64,000 nt of DNA from G963666705 sp963666705. Its GTDB lineage: Bacteria; Pseudomonadota; Alphaproteobacteria; CADEGL01. The DNA is taken from NCBI GenBank assembly GCA_963666705.2, contig CAXXKO010000001.1, forward strand, positions 1 to 64,000, read 5' to 3'. The position numbers were made by a program, and so were the translations under genes. How positions within the stretch are numbered: the first letter of the stretch is position 1; every line of letters starts with the position of its first letter. Shown here piece after piece: positions 9,666 through 17,773 of this stretch. The notes below the pieces were generated by a model. The model was not told where the DNA came from. It did not search any database and worked only from the letters and a program-made list of their open reading frames with translations.

Positions 9666-10475
9666 TCAGAAGGCGTAGCGGAGCGACAGCCGGATGCCGT
9701 GGCCCTTCAGCCTCGCCTTCGTCGGCGCCAGATCGAGCGGCAGCGGCTCCCGGCTGCCGTCGCGCCAGACCACCCGGCCCGGACCCCGCGGCGTTCGGAC
9801 TTCGCCGAGGTCCGTGTAGCGCCAGGCCAGATCGAAAGTCACGCGCTCTTCCAGTTCGACCGCGACACCTGGCGTCGCCATCCAGGCCAGTCCGGTCCGG
9901 TCTCCGCCCGGCACGGTCGTGGTTGTCGCCGGGAAGGTCATGGCGGTCTTCCCGATCCGGGTATGCGCGATACCGATGCCCGCGCCGACGAACGGTGCGA
10001 ACGGGCCGGCTTTTGGCGCGCCCAGCGCGGCGAGGTCCGCGAAGACTGCCAGCATCCCCGATACGGACGACAGCTTCGCCGATACCGATTCGCGCTGCCC
10101 CGGCGCAAGAAAGTTGGCGCGCCCTTCGAACTCGAAGCGCGTCCGGTATTCGACCAGCAACTCGAAACGCGCCGCGCCCTTTGCATAGCCGAGCCCGAGC
10201 TCGACCGTGGGCACCGTCCCGAAATCGCCGGCCGACCGCAACCGCGCCCCGTCGCCGCCTGTTCCGCACCCATAGAGCGCCGCCGGCGCCGTGGTGGAGC
10301 AGTCGACGTCGGTGAAATTTGCCTTTCCCGGCCAGTCCAGGCCGATCCCGCCACGCAGGTAGTAGTCGCCCGCAACAGCGGCGCTGGACACCAGGCACAT
10401 CACGGCCGCGACCGCGATTGCCGCCAGCCGAGCGCGACGCGCGCGTCCGCGGGCGCAACGGGTCGATCGCGCCAT
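9666..10475 (-). CDS. Outer-membrane beta-barrel protein
   Basis: A 269-residue protein. An Arg-rich n-region and hydrophobic core end in AAVAG, a signal peptide cleaved near residue 35. The mature part has alternating strands (FELLVEYRTRFEFEGR; VTFDLAWRYTDLGEVR) and a terminal aromatic residue (IRLSLRYAF), the usual signal for BAM-dependent outer-membrane insertion. It resembles small OmpA/OmpW-like surface barrels. A longer start at 10544 is possible. It ends 133 bases after the SNF2 gene start on the same strand and is read toward it. Substrate or ligand is unknown. Confidence 0.75.
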   Translation of the reverse strand: MARSTRCARGRARRARLAAIAVAAVMCLVSSAAVAGDYYLRGGIGLDWPGKANFTDVDCSTTAPAALYGCGTGGDGARLRSAGDFGTVPTVELGLGYAKGAARFELLVEYRTRFEFEGRANFLAPGQRESVSAKLSSVSGMLAVFADLAALGAPKAGPFAPFVGAGIGIAHTRIGKTAMTFPATTTTVPGGDRTGLAWMATPGVAVELEERVTFDLAWRYTDLGEVRTPRGPGRVVWRDGSREPLPLDLAPTKARLKGHGIRLSLRYAF

Positions 10476-10737
10476 CCCCCCGTCCGAACCTCGGGACGGC
10501 GCCAGGAGCTCCGGGGAAGCGGCGTTACCGGGCTTCCGAGACATGCCCCACAGGTACCACGGCGCACCCCCGAATCCGATCCCCCAACGCCCATGACATG
10601 ACACCCCACCGCGAACGATGTCCCCGCGTCGATTCCGCCGCCGGGGCGCGCGACGGCGGGAGGCAGGAGGTGGCCTCCTTCGGGTGAACCCGAGGGCCGG
10701 AGAGCGGCCCCGGCACCGCCACCCGGGAGACCGATCC

Positions 10738-11205
10738 ATGCCCGCCGACCGCGCCGACATACACGTCCCCTCAGAGTGCCGGGAGATGATCCGGGCCGGT
10801 GCTCTCGTCGCCGTCAACCATTCCGGGGGCAAGGACAGCCAGGCCATGGCCGTCCTGCTGTCCCGCATCGTTCTCCCGGGCCGGCTTGTGGCCGTCCATG
10901 CGCCGCTCGGCGAAGTCGAATGGCCGGGCACGGTCGAACATATCCGGGCAACGCTTCCGGCCGGGGTGCCGCTGATCCTAGCCCCCGTTACCTCCGGCAA
11001 GACCCTGCTCCATAGCATCGAGGAACGGGGCCGGTTTCCTTCCCCGGCGGTTCGATGGTGTACCAGTTCGCTGAAACGCGGACCCATCGAGCGCGAGCTG
11101 CGCCGCTATCTCAAGGCCCACCCGCGCTTCGGTGGGCGGATCGTCAGCGCCATGGGCATGCGCGCCGAAGAAAGCGCCGCCCGCGCGTTCCTGTTCGGCG
11201 AGTGA
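10738..11205 (+). pseudogene. PAPS-reductase/ATP-pyrophosphatase-like protein, C-terminally truncated
   Basis: The ATG at 10738 follows GGGAGA. The 155 residues show the PP-loop SGGKDS (about residues 29-34) of adenylyl-sulfate or PAPS reductase-like proteins, then VRWCTSSLKRGPIERELRRY, the region preceding the conserved RxEES motif, seen as MRAEESAAR. Family members continue for about 80 more residues with an Arg-Trp-rich region; here the frame stops after FLFGE exactly where AATTTCCCTGT repeats begin. I take it as cut by the recombinase-element end. Such solitary proteins occur in phages and islands, so assimilatory sulfate reduction should not be assumed. Confidence 0.7.
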
Positions 11206-11380
11206 ATTTCCCTGTTTCCCCTTGAAAATTCCCTGCTTGGCCAATAACAATTCCCTGTTCGTGGCGTAGGGAATTGGGTCTCGTTTCCACGTGATATCAA
11301 CGCCTTATACGGCCCGCTCCCGCCGATTTAAGGTCGAATCAGCAAAAATTCCCTGTATTTTCCCTGTTTAACAGGGAATT
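11204..11380. repeat. AATTCCCTGT repeat cluster at a serine-recombinase element end
   Basis: The stretch carries at least six copies of an A/T-rich CCCTGT motif: GAATTTCCCTGTTT (about 11203), AAAATTCCCTGCTT (11225), CAATTCCCTGTTCG (11249), the inverted TAGGGAATTGGG (11267), AAAATTCCCTGTATTTTCCC (11345) and the inverted AACAGGGAATTG (11370). The same arrangement recurs at 46170-46350 behind an intact serine recombinase. On the minus strand it reads as recurring NRE[FI] codons downstream of recombinase genes. Its function is unknown; a recombination or regulatory site is inference. Confidence 0.75.
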
Positions 11381-11667
11381 GACCGAAGAGACGAGTTCGC
11401 AGGAGACTGGTTGCACAGCCAGCCACCCCGGCGAAGCAGTCTCTTCATCGCATAGCTCGGCCAAGCCGCGGGAAACAGGGCCCGTTTCGCGGTCAAACGG
11501 AATTCTGAGCTCCTGAACCCGGGAGCATTTCCGGCCATTGCCGGGGTTCCCAGCGTGCGGTCTCCGCGAGCGCGATGCAAGGGTGAGTTTGGTGGGAACA
11601 GGGAATTTTTGCGATTACGGCCTCAAAACAGGGAGATTGTAGCGAACTGCCGACCAAAATGAAGAAA
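11381..11667 (-). pseudogene. Remnant of serine-recombinase 3-prime end
   Basis: On the minus strand 11390-11430 encodes WLCNQSPANSSL, the same tail as the recombinase at 50651-52246 (WLCNQSPANSSP). The nucleotide run GAGACGAGTTCGC.GGAGACTGGTTGCACAGCC is shared almost exactly between 11384-11421 and 50653-50690. No catalytic domain precedes it, so only the C-terminal tip of a recombinase survives. Further ACAGGGAATTT and ACAGGGAGATT motifs occur at about 11601 and 11627. Confidence 0.6.
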
Positions 11668-11675
11668 TTATCTTT

Positions 11676-12750
11676 CGTCCCTATCCGGTTAATGCAGGTA
11701 GCGACCGAGTGTTCTTTATATGTTCGCTCTAAGGGTGTACTGTTCCCGCCTCTGAGGATTGGTCGGGAGACAGGGCATGAGCGGCTTGTTGACGTTCCAA
11801 GAGCGCTACCGAGACGAGGAATCGTGCATCCTGGCCTTGGCGGATCGACGCTGGCCGTCTGGGTTTGCGTGCGCCCGCTGCGGGCACCGGCGGGGCTATC
11901 GGCACAAGGCGCGGGCGCGCGTCTTCGAATGCGCGGCTTGCGGTCGTCAAGAGTCGGTGACGGCGGGAACCATCTTCCACCGCACCCGCACACCGTTGCC
12001 CAAATGGTTCCTGGCGGCGTGGTTGATGGGGCGGGACAAGCGCGGGGTCTCGGCCCTGTTCCTGGCGCGCGAGCTGGGGCTTCGCTATGAGACCGCATGG
12101 CTGATGGCTCACAAGCTGCGCCATGGCTTGGCGGAGCGGCCGGATGCGTTGCTGGACGGCATGGTCGAGGTCGATGAGAGCTACTACGGCGGGCGCGGCA
12201 AGCCCGAGAGCCGGGGCCGCGGGATGGCCAATGCCAACAAGAGCCTGCTCGTGCTGGCGGTGGAGAAGGTGGCGGTGGCGCCGGGCAAGGGGGTCGAGGG
12301 CAGCGGCTTCGTCGCCGGCCGGGCGCGGCTTGCCATCCTGCCCCGGGCCAATGCCGAGCAGCTCGGCGGCTTCGTGCGGGCCGCCGTGACGCCGGGCGCG
12401 CGCCTGCTGACCGACGATTTCAAGGGCTATGCCGGGCTCGGCGCCGTCTACCAGCACCAGCCCACCGTCCAAGGCCAAGGCAAGAACGCCGAGACGCAGA
12501 TGCCGATCATCCACGTCCTGTTCAGCAACCTCAAGACCTGGCTCAACGGCACCTACCATGGCGTCAGCGCCAAGCACTTGCCGCGCTATGGCCGGGAATG
12601 GGCCTATCGCTTCAACCGCCGCCGGCGGATCGACGACCTCGGCGACTTCGTCCTGAGCCGCGCCATGGCCCGGCCAACCATCACATACCGCCAGTTGATC
12701 CACGGCTTGCAACCCCAGGGCGCACGACCTGCCTTAACCGGATAGGGACG
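11676..12750. mobile_element. IS1595-family element with 8-bp target duplication
   Basis: The inverted ends are CGTCCCTATCCGGTTAATGC (from 11676) and, on the opposite strand from 12750, CGTCCCTATCCGGTTAAGGC. Direct repeats TTATCTTT flank it at 11668-11675 and 12751-12758. The total length is 1075 bp. It sits inside the recombinase-element remnant, so the sequence either side was once continuous. Confidence 0.95.
11777..12745 (+). CDS. IS1595-family transposase
   Basis: A 322-residue transposase (start MSGLLTFQERY, with GGGAGA upstream). The N-terminal zinc ribbon has CARCGHRRGY and FECAACGRQ (about residues 33-61), followed by a DDE-like ISXO2 domain with MVEVDESYYGGRG, LLTDDFKGY and the HVLFSNLKTWLNGTYHG region near the C-terminus. 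It moves the IS1595 element. It is intact and inside clean ends, so it is probably recent. Confidence 0.92.
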   Translation: MSGLLTFQERYRDEESCILALADRRWPSGFACARCGHRRGYRHKARARVFECAACGRQESVTAGTIFHRTRTPLPKWFLAAWLMGRDKRGVSALFLARELGLRYETAWLMAHKLRHGLAERPDALLDGMVEVDESYYGGRGKPESRGRGMANANKSLLVLAVEKVAVAPGKGVEGSGFVAGRARLAILPRANAEQLGGFVRAAVTPGARLLTDDFKGYAGLGAVYQHQPTVQGQGKNAETQMPIIHVLFSNLKTWLNGTYHGVSAKHLPRYGREWAYRFNRRRRIDDLGDFVLSRAMARPTITYRQLIHGLQPQGARPALTG

Positions 12751-12786
12751 TTATCTTTTTTTATAAATGACTTCTGAACTTTCCTG

Positions 12787-12850
12787 TTTTTCTGCAAAAC
12801 AGGGGGCCTTTTCTGCAGAACAGGGGGTCTTTTCTGCAAAACAGGGGGAA
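12787..12850. repeat. Three tandem CTTTTCTGCAAAACAGGGGG units
   Basis: Three about 21-base units follow each other: TTTTCTGCAAAACAGGGGG, CCTTTTCTGCAGAACAGGGG and TCTTTTCTGCAAAACAGGGG. Read on the other strand each is CCCCCTGTT followed by A/T-rich spacing, parallel to the AATTCCCTGT repeats on the far side of the IS1595. They lie between the recombinase tail remnant and the C-terminus of the next recombinase (12944). Confidence 0.7.
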
Positions 12851-13091
12851 GGGCAGTCGATATCAGGGAAGCAAATGAAGGGAACAGGAAATAATCCGGC
12901 CCGTCTTGCCGTAGTCGAGTGAGCGGGATGTGGGTGCTGATCCCTATTCCAGCGATGCCGCAATGCCGATTCGGACGGCCTGTTGCGGCCAGTCGAGCGG
13001 CATCGGGCCCTTGAGGAGCTGTGCCTGAGTCGGACCCGATTTCCTTGGACACAGAATTGGCTTAATCGAAGTGTCCAAGGAGGACCGGAAC

Positions 13092-13502
13092 ATGACCGAC
13101 AATTTTGAGAACAAAGTTGCTGTTGATGGGCCTGTGGTAAACGAGGGCGAGCTTGGCTCGTCCACGTTTTCCCCGGGCCAGGTTTCGCCGGCAGGCCCGC
13201 TGGGACTTGGCCAGCGGTGGACGGTGACGCGCAAGCGTGAGGTTGCCCTGCGGCTTTTGCGTGGCGAGCCGGTGGAACTTTTGTCGCGGCAGTTGGGCGT
13301 GGAGATTTTCCGGCTCGAGCAGTGGCGTGAGAAGGCGATCGCCGGGATCGATGCCTCGCTCAAGGAACGCAAGGGCGATCCGGTGAAGGCGGAACTGGAC
13401 ATCGCCATGAAGCGGATCGGGGAGTTGATCATGCAGGTGGAACTGCTGGAGGCCAAGACGGAGACGTCCGGCCCTTTGGGGCGGCGGAGGTCGCGGCGAT
13501 GA
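13092..13502 (+). CDS. IS3-like OrfA (copy 1)
   Basis: A 136-residue helix-turn-helix protein with RWTVTRKREVALRLLRGEPV and the C-terminal coil AMKRIGELIMQVELLEAKTE. The ATG at 13092 has AGGAGGA just upstream. Its stop overlaps the OrfB start by four bases (ATGA). In this group OrfA binds the element ends and pairs with OrfB. It is intact here. Confidence 0.85.
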   Translation: MTDNFENKVAVDGPVVNEGELGSSTFSPGQVSPAGPLGLGQRWTVTRKREVALRLLRGEPVELLSRQLGVEIFRLEQWREKAIAGIDASLKERKGDPVKAELDIAMKRIGELIMQVELLEAKTETSGPLGRRRSRR

Positions 13503-14411
13503 GTGCCGCCACCTCTCCCGGCACGGGTTTGGCCTACGGCCTCCAGCGGGTCTGTGCGGCCTGGGGTTTTGCCCGTTCCTCGTTCTACGCCATGAAATCC
13601 CGGCAGCAGGCCACCGCTGAGCGCCCACCAGCAAAGCGCCGGGGACCGAAGCCCTCGATCTCGGACGAGGCTCTGCTGGTGGCCATCGAGGCCGACCTGG
13701 AGGCATCCCCCTGGGAGGGCGAGGGACACCGCAAGGTCTGGGCTCGGCTTCGGGTCTGTCGTGGCATCCGTGTTTCCCGCAAGCGGGTGCTCCGGGTGAT
13801 GCGCGAGAACAACCTGCTCTCGCCCCATCGCTGCCGCCGCCGTGGCGGAAATCCCCATGTCGGTGAGATCATCACCCATGCCCCCAACCTCATGTGGGGC
13901 ACGGACGGCGTTCGGGTGTTCACGGTGGACGACGGCTGGGGCTGGATATTCACCGCCATCGAGCATTGGAACGCCGAGTGCGTCGGCTGGCATGTGTGCA
14001 AGCGAGGCGACCGCTTCGCCGCCCTTCAGCCGATCTCCATGGGGCTTGCGAGGCTGTATGCCTCGACCTCCGCCGGTGCGGCGCGGGGGCTGGCCTTGCG
14101 GATGGATCACGGCTCCCAGTATCTGTCGGACCACTTCACCAACCAGATCAAGTTCTGGGGCATCCAGCCGTCCTACGCCTTCGTCGAACGAGCCCCAGAC
14201 CAACGGCGTCGCCGAGAGGTTCAATCGCACGCTCAAGGAACAGATCATCCATGGCCGCATCTACCGCAACATCGCGGAGCTGCGGAACGCCGTCCGCGGG
14301 TTCGTCGAACAGTACAATGCCCAGTGGATCGTGGAGAAGAACGGCTACCTGAGCCCCGCTCAAGCTCGTCAGGCGTGGCACACCGCGATCTCAATCAGGC
14401 CCGCCGCATGA
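13499..14411 (+). pseudogene. IS3-like OrfB transposase (copy 1), frameshifted
   Basis: An rve-type DDE transposase: MWGTDGVRVFTVDDG with the first Asp, LRMDHGSQYLSDHF with the second, and EPQTNGVAERFNRTLKEQI with the Glu. Relative to the intact copy (GTCGCCGAG) this one reads GTCGAACGAG at about 14183, a net +1 base. The C-terminal third, including the catalytic Glu, is therefore in another frame. The product would be inactive unless a ribosomal shift occurs there. Confidence 0.85.
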
Positions 14412-15964
14412 GACAAACTTGTGTCCAAGGAACCGGGTGCGATACATGAGGAGCTGTGCCAGTGTCAGGCCTGCGGATTGGCGACCTTCAACAATCGCTC
14501 TTTGGATCTCCGGCGCCAGAAAGGCCAGGCGGACGAGCTGGCGGCGATAGGGCGTATCCGGCGCTGTGACGAGCACGGGCAATCCGCCATCATCGTGGTG
14601 CAGCATGGCGTGTGCGGAGCGGAGCGCCTTGACCAGAACAGGGTCCGGCATGTGTCCCGCACTTGGGCCCTTGAGAACCCAGGTCTCGCCACGACGCCGG
14701 ACAAGGGGCAGATGCAGTCTGGCGAGACGCGCATCCACAGGATCCGGCTCGAGGCGTTCGTGCGGCTCGAGGCGCTGGCGCATCGCGACGATCCGGTCGA
14801 TCGGCAGCAAGCAGTGCAGCGACTGATCGTGGAGCTCGGCGCGGACAACAAGCGTGATGGGATCGTCCGGACATCCCGGGATCAGGCGACGCAGCACGGT
14901 CGCGAGGGCGACTTCGAGCGGTGGGGCGGATATGCGCCGGATGGCTGTGTCGGATGGATCGCGCCTTGCCCCTTGCTGCAGCGGTGCCGAGACGTAGTAG
15001 CGATAGAGCCTGCCACCCCGCCCATAAGAGAAGGTCGGCGACATCGGCCGACCATCCGCATCGAAGAGGCGCCCGGCCAGAGGGGCATTCGCCTTTTGCT
15101 CCCGCTTCGATGCCCGGCGGCGGGTGTTCGCGTCGAGGCGCGCCTGGACGGCCTCGAAGAGATCGGCATCGACGATGGCCTGGTGTCGGCCCGGATGCAC
15201 CCTCCCCTTGTGGACGATCATGCCGCGATAGATCCTATTCCGCAGCAGGTGAAAGAGCGCGCCACGGCTGAACGGCCGGCTGCCGGATAGTCGACCCGCC
15301 CGCGTCACCCGCCGCTTCGAACGGATGCCCCGATCCTCAAGCCATCGCTGCAGCGCGTGCACCGAGCCGAGGTCGACATAGGCTCGGAAGATGGTGCGCA
15401 CGATCTCGGCTTCTTCCTGGTTGACCGCCAGGGCGCGCGCGTCATTCTCAGGCGGCTCGTAGCCAAGCGGCACAGTGCCCCCCATCCACATGCCCTTGGC
15501 CTTGGAGGCCGCAATCTTGTCGCGGATGCGCTCGCCCGTCACCTCGCGCTCGAACTGCGCGAAGGACAACAGCACGTTCAGTGTCAGGCGGCCCATGCTG
15601 GTCGTGGTGTTGAAGGCCTGGGTGACGCTGACGAAGCTGACCCGGCGGCGATCGAAGATCTCGATCATGCGTGCGAAGTCGGCCAAGGACCGGGTCAGGC
15701 GGTCAATCTTGTAGACGACGATGACGTCGACCTTGCCGGCCTCGATGTCGCAGAGAAGCCGCTTGAGCGCCGGGCGCTCCATGGATGCGCCGGAGAAGCC
15801 GCCATCGTCGTAGCGGGTCGCGACCGCTCTCCAACCTTCGCCGGCCTGGCTCTTCACATACGCCGCGCAGGCTTCGCGCTGCGCATCGAGGGAGTTGAAC
15901 GCCTGCTCGAGGCCTTCCTCGCTGCTCTTCCTCGTATAGAGGGCACAGTGGAGACGGGGTTGGC

Positions 15965-16378
15965 TCATTTGTCGGATCGGAGGCCGAAGAAACGCGGGCC
16001 ATTCCAACGCGTGCCCGCGATCGCGGTCGCGGCCGCGGAGAGGCTCTTGAAGAGTTGACCCCCGTGGCGAAACCCCTCTTCTTCGACCGTGACCTGGACT
16101 ATCCGCCCTTGCCATTCGCGCTGCAGCGTGGTCCCGATCCCGAGCTCGAGACCTTCTGCCTGGACCCGCTGGCGGCGCTTGAGCTTGCGCCGTGTGTCAC
16201 GATCGAGACCGCCGAGAGCCTCTGCCTGCAGCCGCCAGGCCAGACAATGACGCAACAGCGCAGCCGAGCGCAGCTTCGGCGGGACACCGTAGCGGTTGCG
16301 CCAAACCTCTCGAAGCCCTTCGAGACCAAGGGGCGTGAGCGCCTCGATCTCGTCCGCAAGCGGCGCCTCGCCGGTCAT
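15965..16378 (-). CDS. DUF2924 protein of the recombinase module
   Basis: A 137-residue protein with LREVWRNRYGVPPKLRSAAL and RRQRVQAEGLELGIGTTLQR..WQGRIVQVTVEEEGF, the signature of DUF2924, a small family nearly always found just before large serine recombinases in alphaproteobacterial mobile DNA. It overlaps the DUF3489 gene and the recombinase by four bases on each side (ATGA). Its function is unknown; an accessory or directionality role is inference. Confidence 0.88.
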   Translation of the reverse strand: MTGEAPLADEIEALTPLGLEGLREVWRNRYGVPPKLRSAALLRHCLAWRLQAEALGGLDRDTRRKLKRRQRVQAEGLELGIGTTLQREWQGRIVQVTVEEEGFRHGGQLFKSLSAAATAIAGTRWNGPRFFGLRSDK

Positions 16379-16632
16379 GTCACCGGTTCCTCGATGCGGT
16401 AGCGCCGCTGGCCCCCTTCTTTCTCGGACCGGATGACGTGGCCCTTGCGTCGCAGTGCGCCGGCGAGCCCGCCTCGAACCGAATGGGGCTGCCAGCCCGT
16501 TGCCTTACAGAGTTCGGCGATGGTCGCGCCGCCCGGGGCACTGAGATGGGCGATGAGAAGCGCGAGCTTCGTGGTCCCCGGCGGCTTCGGAGCTGTCGCC
16601 TTTGAGTTCTTGCGGTTGGTTATCCCTTCCAT
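16375..16632 (-). CDS. DUF3489 winged-helix-like protein, N-terminus replaced by IS
   Basis: An 85-residue protein whose core reads TKLALLIAHLSAPGGATIAE and CKATGWQPHSVRGGLAGALR, the DUF3489 signature and a likely winged helix. The ATG at 16632 and its first codons come from the end of the integrase-core IS (compare 33702-33716), so the native N-terminus has been lost or substituted. It forms a coupled operon with the DUF2924 and recombinase genes. Expression now depends on sequence inside the IS. Confidence 0.8.
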   Translation of the reverse strand: MEGITNRKNSKATAPKPPGTTKLALLIAHLSAPGGATIAELCKATGWQPHSVRGGLAGALRRKGHVIRSEKEGGQRRYRIEEPVT

Positions 16633-17773
16633 TTATTCCATCGTGCCTCCCAACGACGGCTCGGCTCTCCGGCACGGACATCATTTTGAGCCAGTGGATT
16701 TTGTAATCGACCAGGGGCGCGGTCATCACGATGCTTATTCCGCCGGATCGTGCCAGCGAACCTATGCAAGGGCATGCGGATGCCGGCAGCGTCCACGTTG
16801 CCACAGAGAGGAATTGATCGAATCCGAGCCGGGGTGGTCAGGCCGCGAGGCGTTCGTAACGATGATGCAGACCGCCGACCTTGGGCAAGGAAACGACCGT
16901 TCCGGACCCGGCCGGCTGAACGGGTCGTCCATCCGGTGTGTCCTTGCCGAGCGACAAGTGGGTCCTTGAACCGTGATAATAGTCGAGGTATGAGCCAAGA
17001 ATGCGCCGCAAATGCCGCTCGTTGAGGATGATCGAATGGTCCAGGCATTCGCGCCTCACGCTGCCGATCAGGCGTTCCACATACGGATTTTGCCACGGGC
17101 TCCGTGGCGCCGTAACGACCTCTTCCACGCCCATCGCCGTCACGGTCGAGCGGAACGATTGCCCGTATGCGCCGTCCCGGTCGCGGATCAGGTACCGCGG
17201 CGCCGTGCCCCACGGGAATGCCTCTCGGATCTGCTGTGCGACCCACGCCATCGTCGGGTTCGCCGTTACACCGAAATGCACGATCTGGCGGCGCTCGTGG
17301 TGGAGCACGATGAACCCGAACAGGAGGTGGAACGTGGCCGTGGGGACCACGAAGAAATCGATCGACGCCAGGCAATCGGCGTGATTTGTAAGGAATGTCC
17401 GCCACGACTGCGATGGCGGCGATGGGTAACGGACCATGTATTTCGAGACGGCGGCCTGGGAGATGGAAAAGCCAAGCTTCAAAAGCTCGCCATGGATCCG
17501 AGGTGCGCCCCACCGTGTGTTCTCCCGCGACATCCGTCGGACCAGATGGCGGATCTCCCTCGACACCGGTGGTCGGCCCGGCTTTCTCCGCCGCGACTTC
17601 CATGTCCAGAAAAGCCTGAACCCCTTGCGGTGCCAACCGATGACGGTCTCGGGCCTGACGATTACCAGGGCGTGGCGCCAGCCAGGCCATAGGCAAGACA
17701 GGATGACCCAGAAAACCCTATCTGCCTTCCGAAGCGATGGTCGGGGCCTTTGCCGTTTCAGGACAGCTACCTG

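Larger units (their letters stand above)
13026..14446. mobile_element. IS3-like element, copy 1, with 14-bp target duplication
   Basis: The ends are TGAGTCGGACCCGATTTCCT (from 13026) and, on the opposite strand from 14446, TGTATCGCACCCGGTTCCTT. The direct repeat TGAGGAGCTGTGCC lies at 13012-13025 and 14447-14460. The length is 1421 bp, one base longer than the intact copy at 47867-49286. It splits the serine recombinase gene. Confidence 0.95.
12944..15968 (-). pseudogene. Large serine recombinase, split by IS3-like copy 1
   Basis: The start is MSQPRLHCALYTRKSSEEGL at 15968. The resolvase domain shows YTRKSS (catalytic Ser region), YDDGGFSGASMERPALKRLL, VYKIDRLTRSLADFARM and REVTGERIRDKIAASKAKGM, then a Recombinase domain (RNRIYRGMIVHKGRVHPG). 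About 507 residues lead to LTLAQLL, where the IS enters. The missing tail LLKGPMPLDWPQQAV...AASLE and the stop are recovered at 12944-13025 in the correct frame after removing the IS and one 14-bp repeat. It is the last gene of a DUF3489-DUF2924-recombinase module, with an ATGA overlap to DUF2924. The catalytic domain is intact, so a slightly truncated enzyme might still act. Confidence 0.9.

Noticed and set aside
9426..10601. Long plus-strand open frame opposite the outer-membrane protein and helicase start
   Set aside because: Its composition is shadow-like and it overlaps two genes with clear signals (signal peptide, SWIM motif).
10545..10737. Possible riboswitch upstream of the PP-loop gene
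   Set aside because: The dyads (CTCGGGTTCACCCGAAGG-like) do not match any riboswitch consensus I can recall with confidence.
11204..11380. The AATTCCCTGT cluster as a CRISPR array
   Set aside because: The units are about 10 bases, irregularly spaced, partly inverted and without uniform spacers or cas genes.
12787..12850. The three tandem units as plasmid iterons of a replication origin
   Set aside because: No rep gene is nearby and the neighbours are recombinase remnants; only three units are present.
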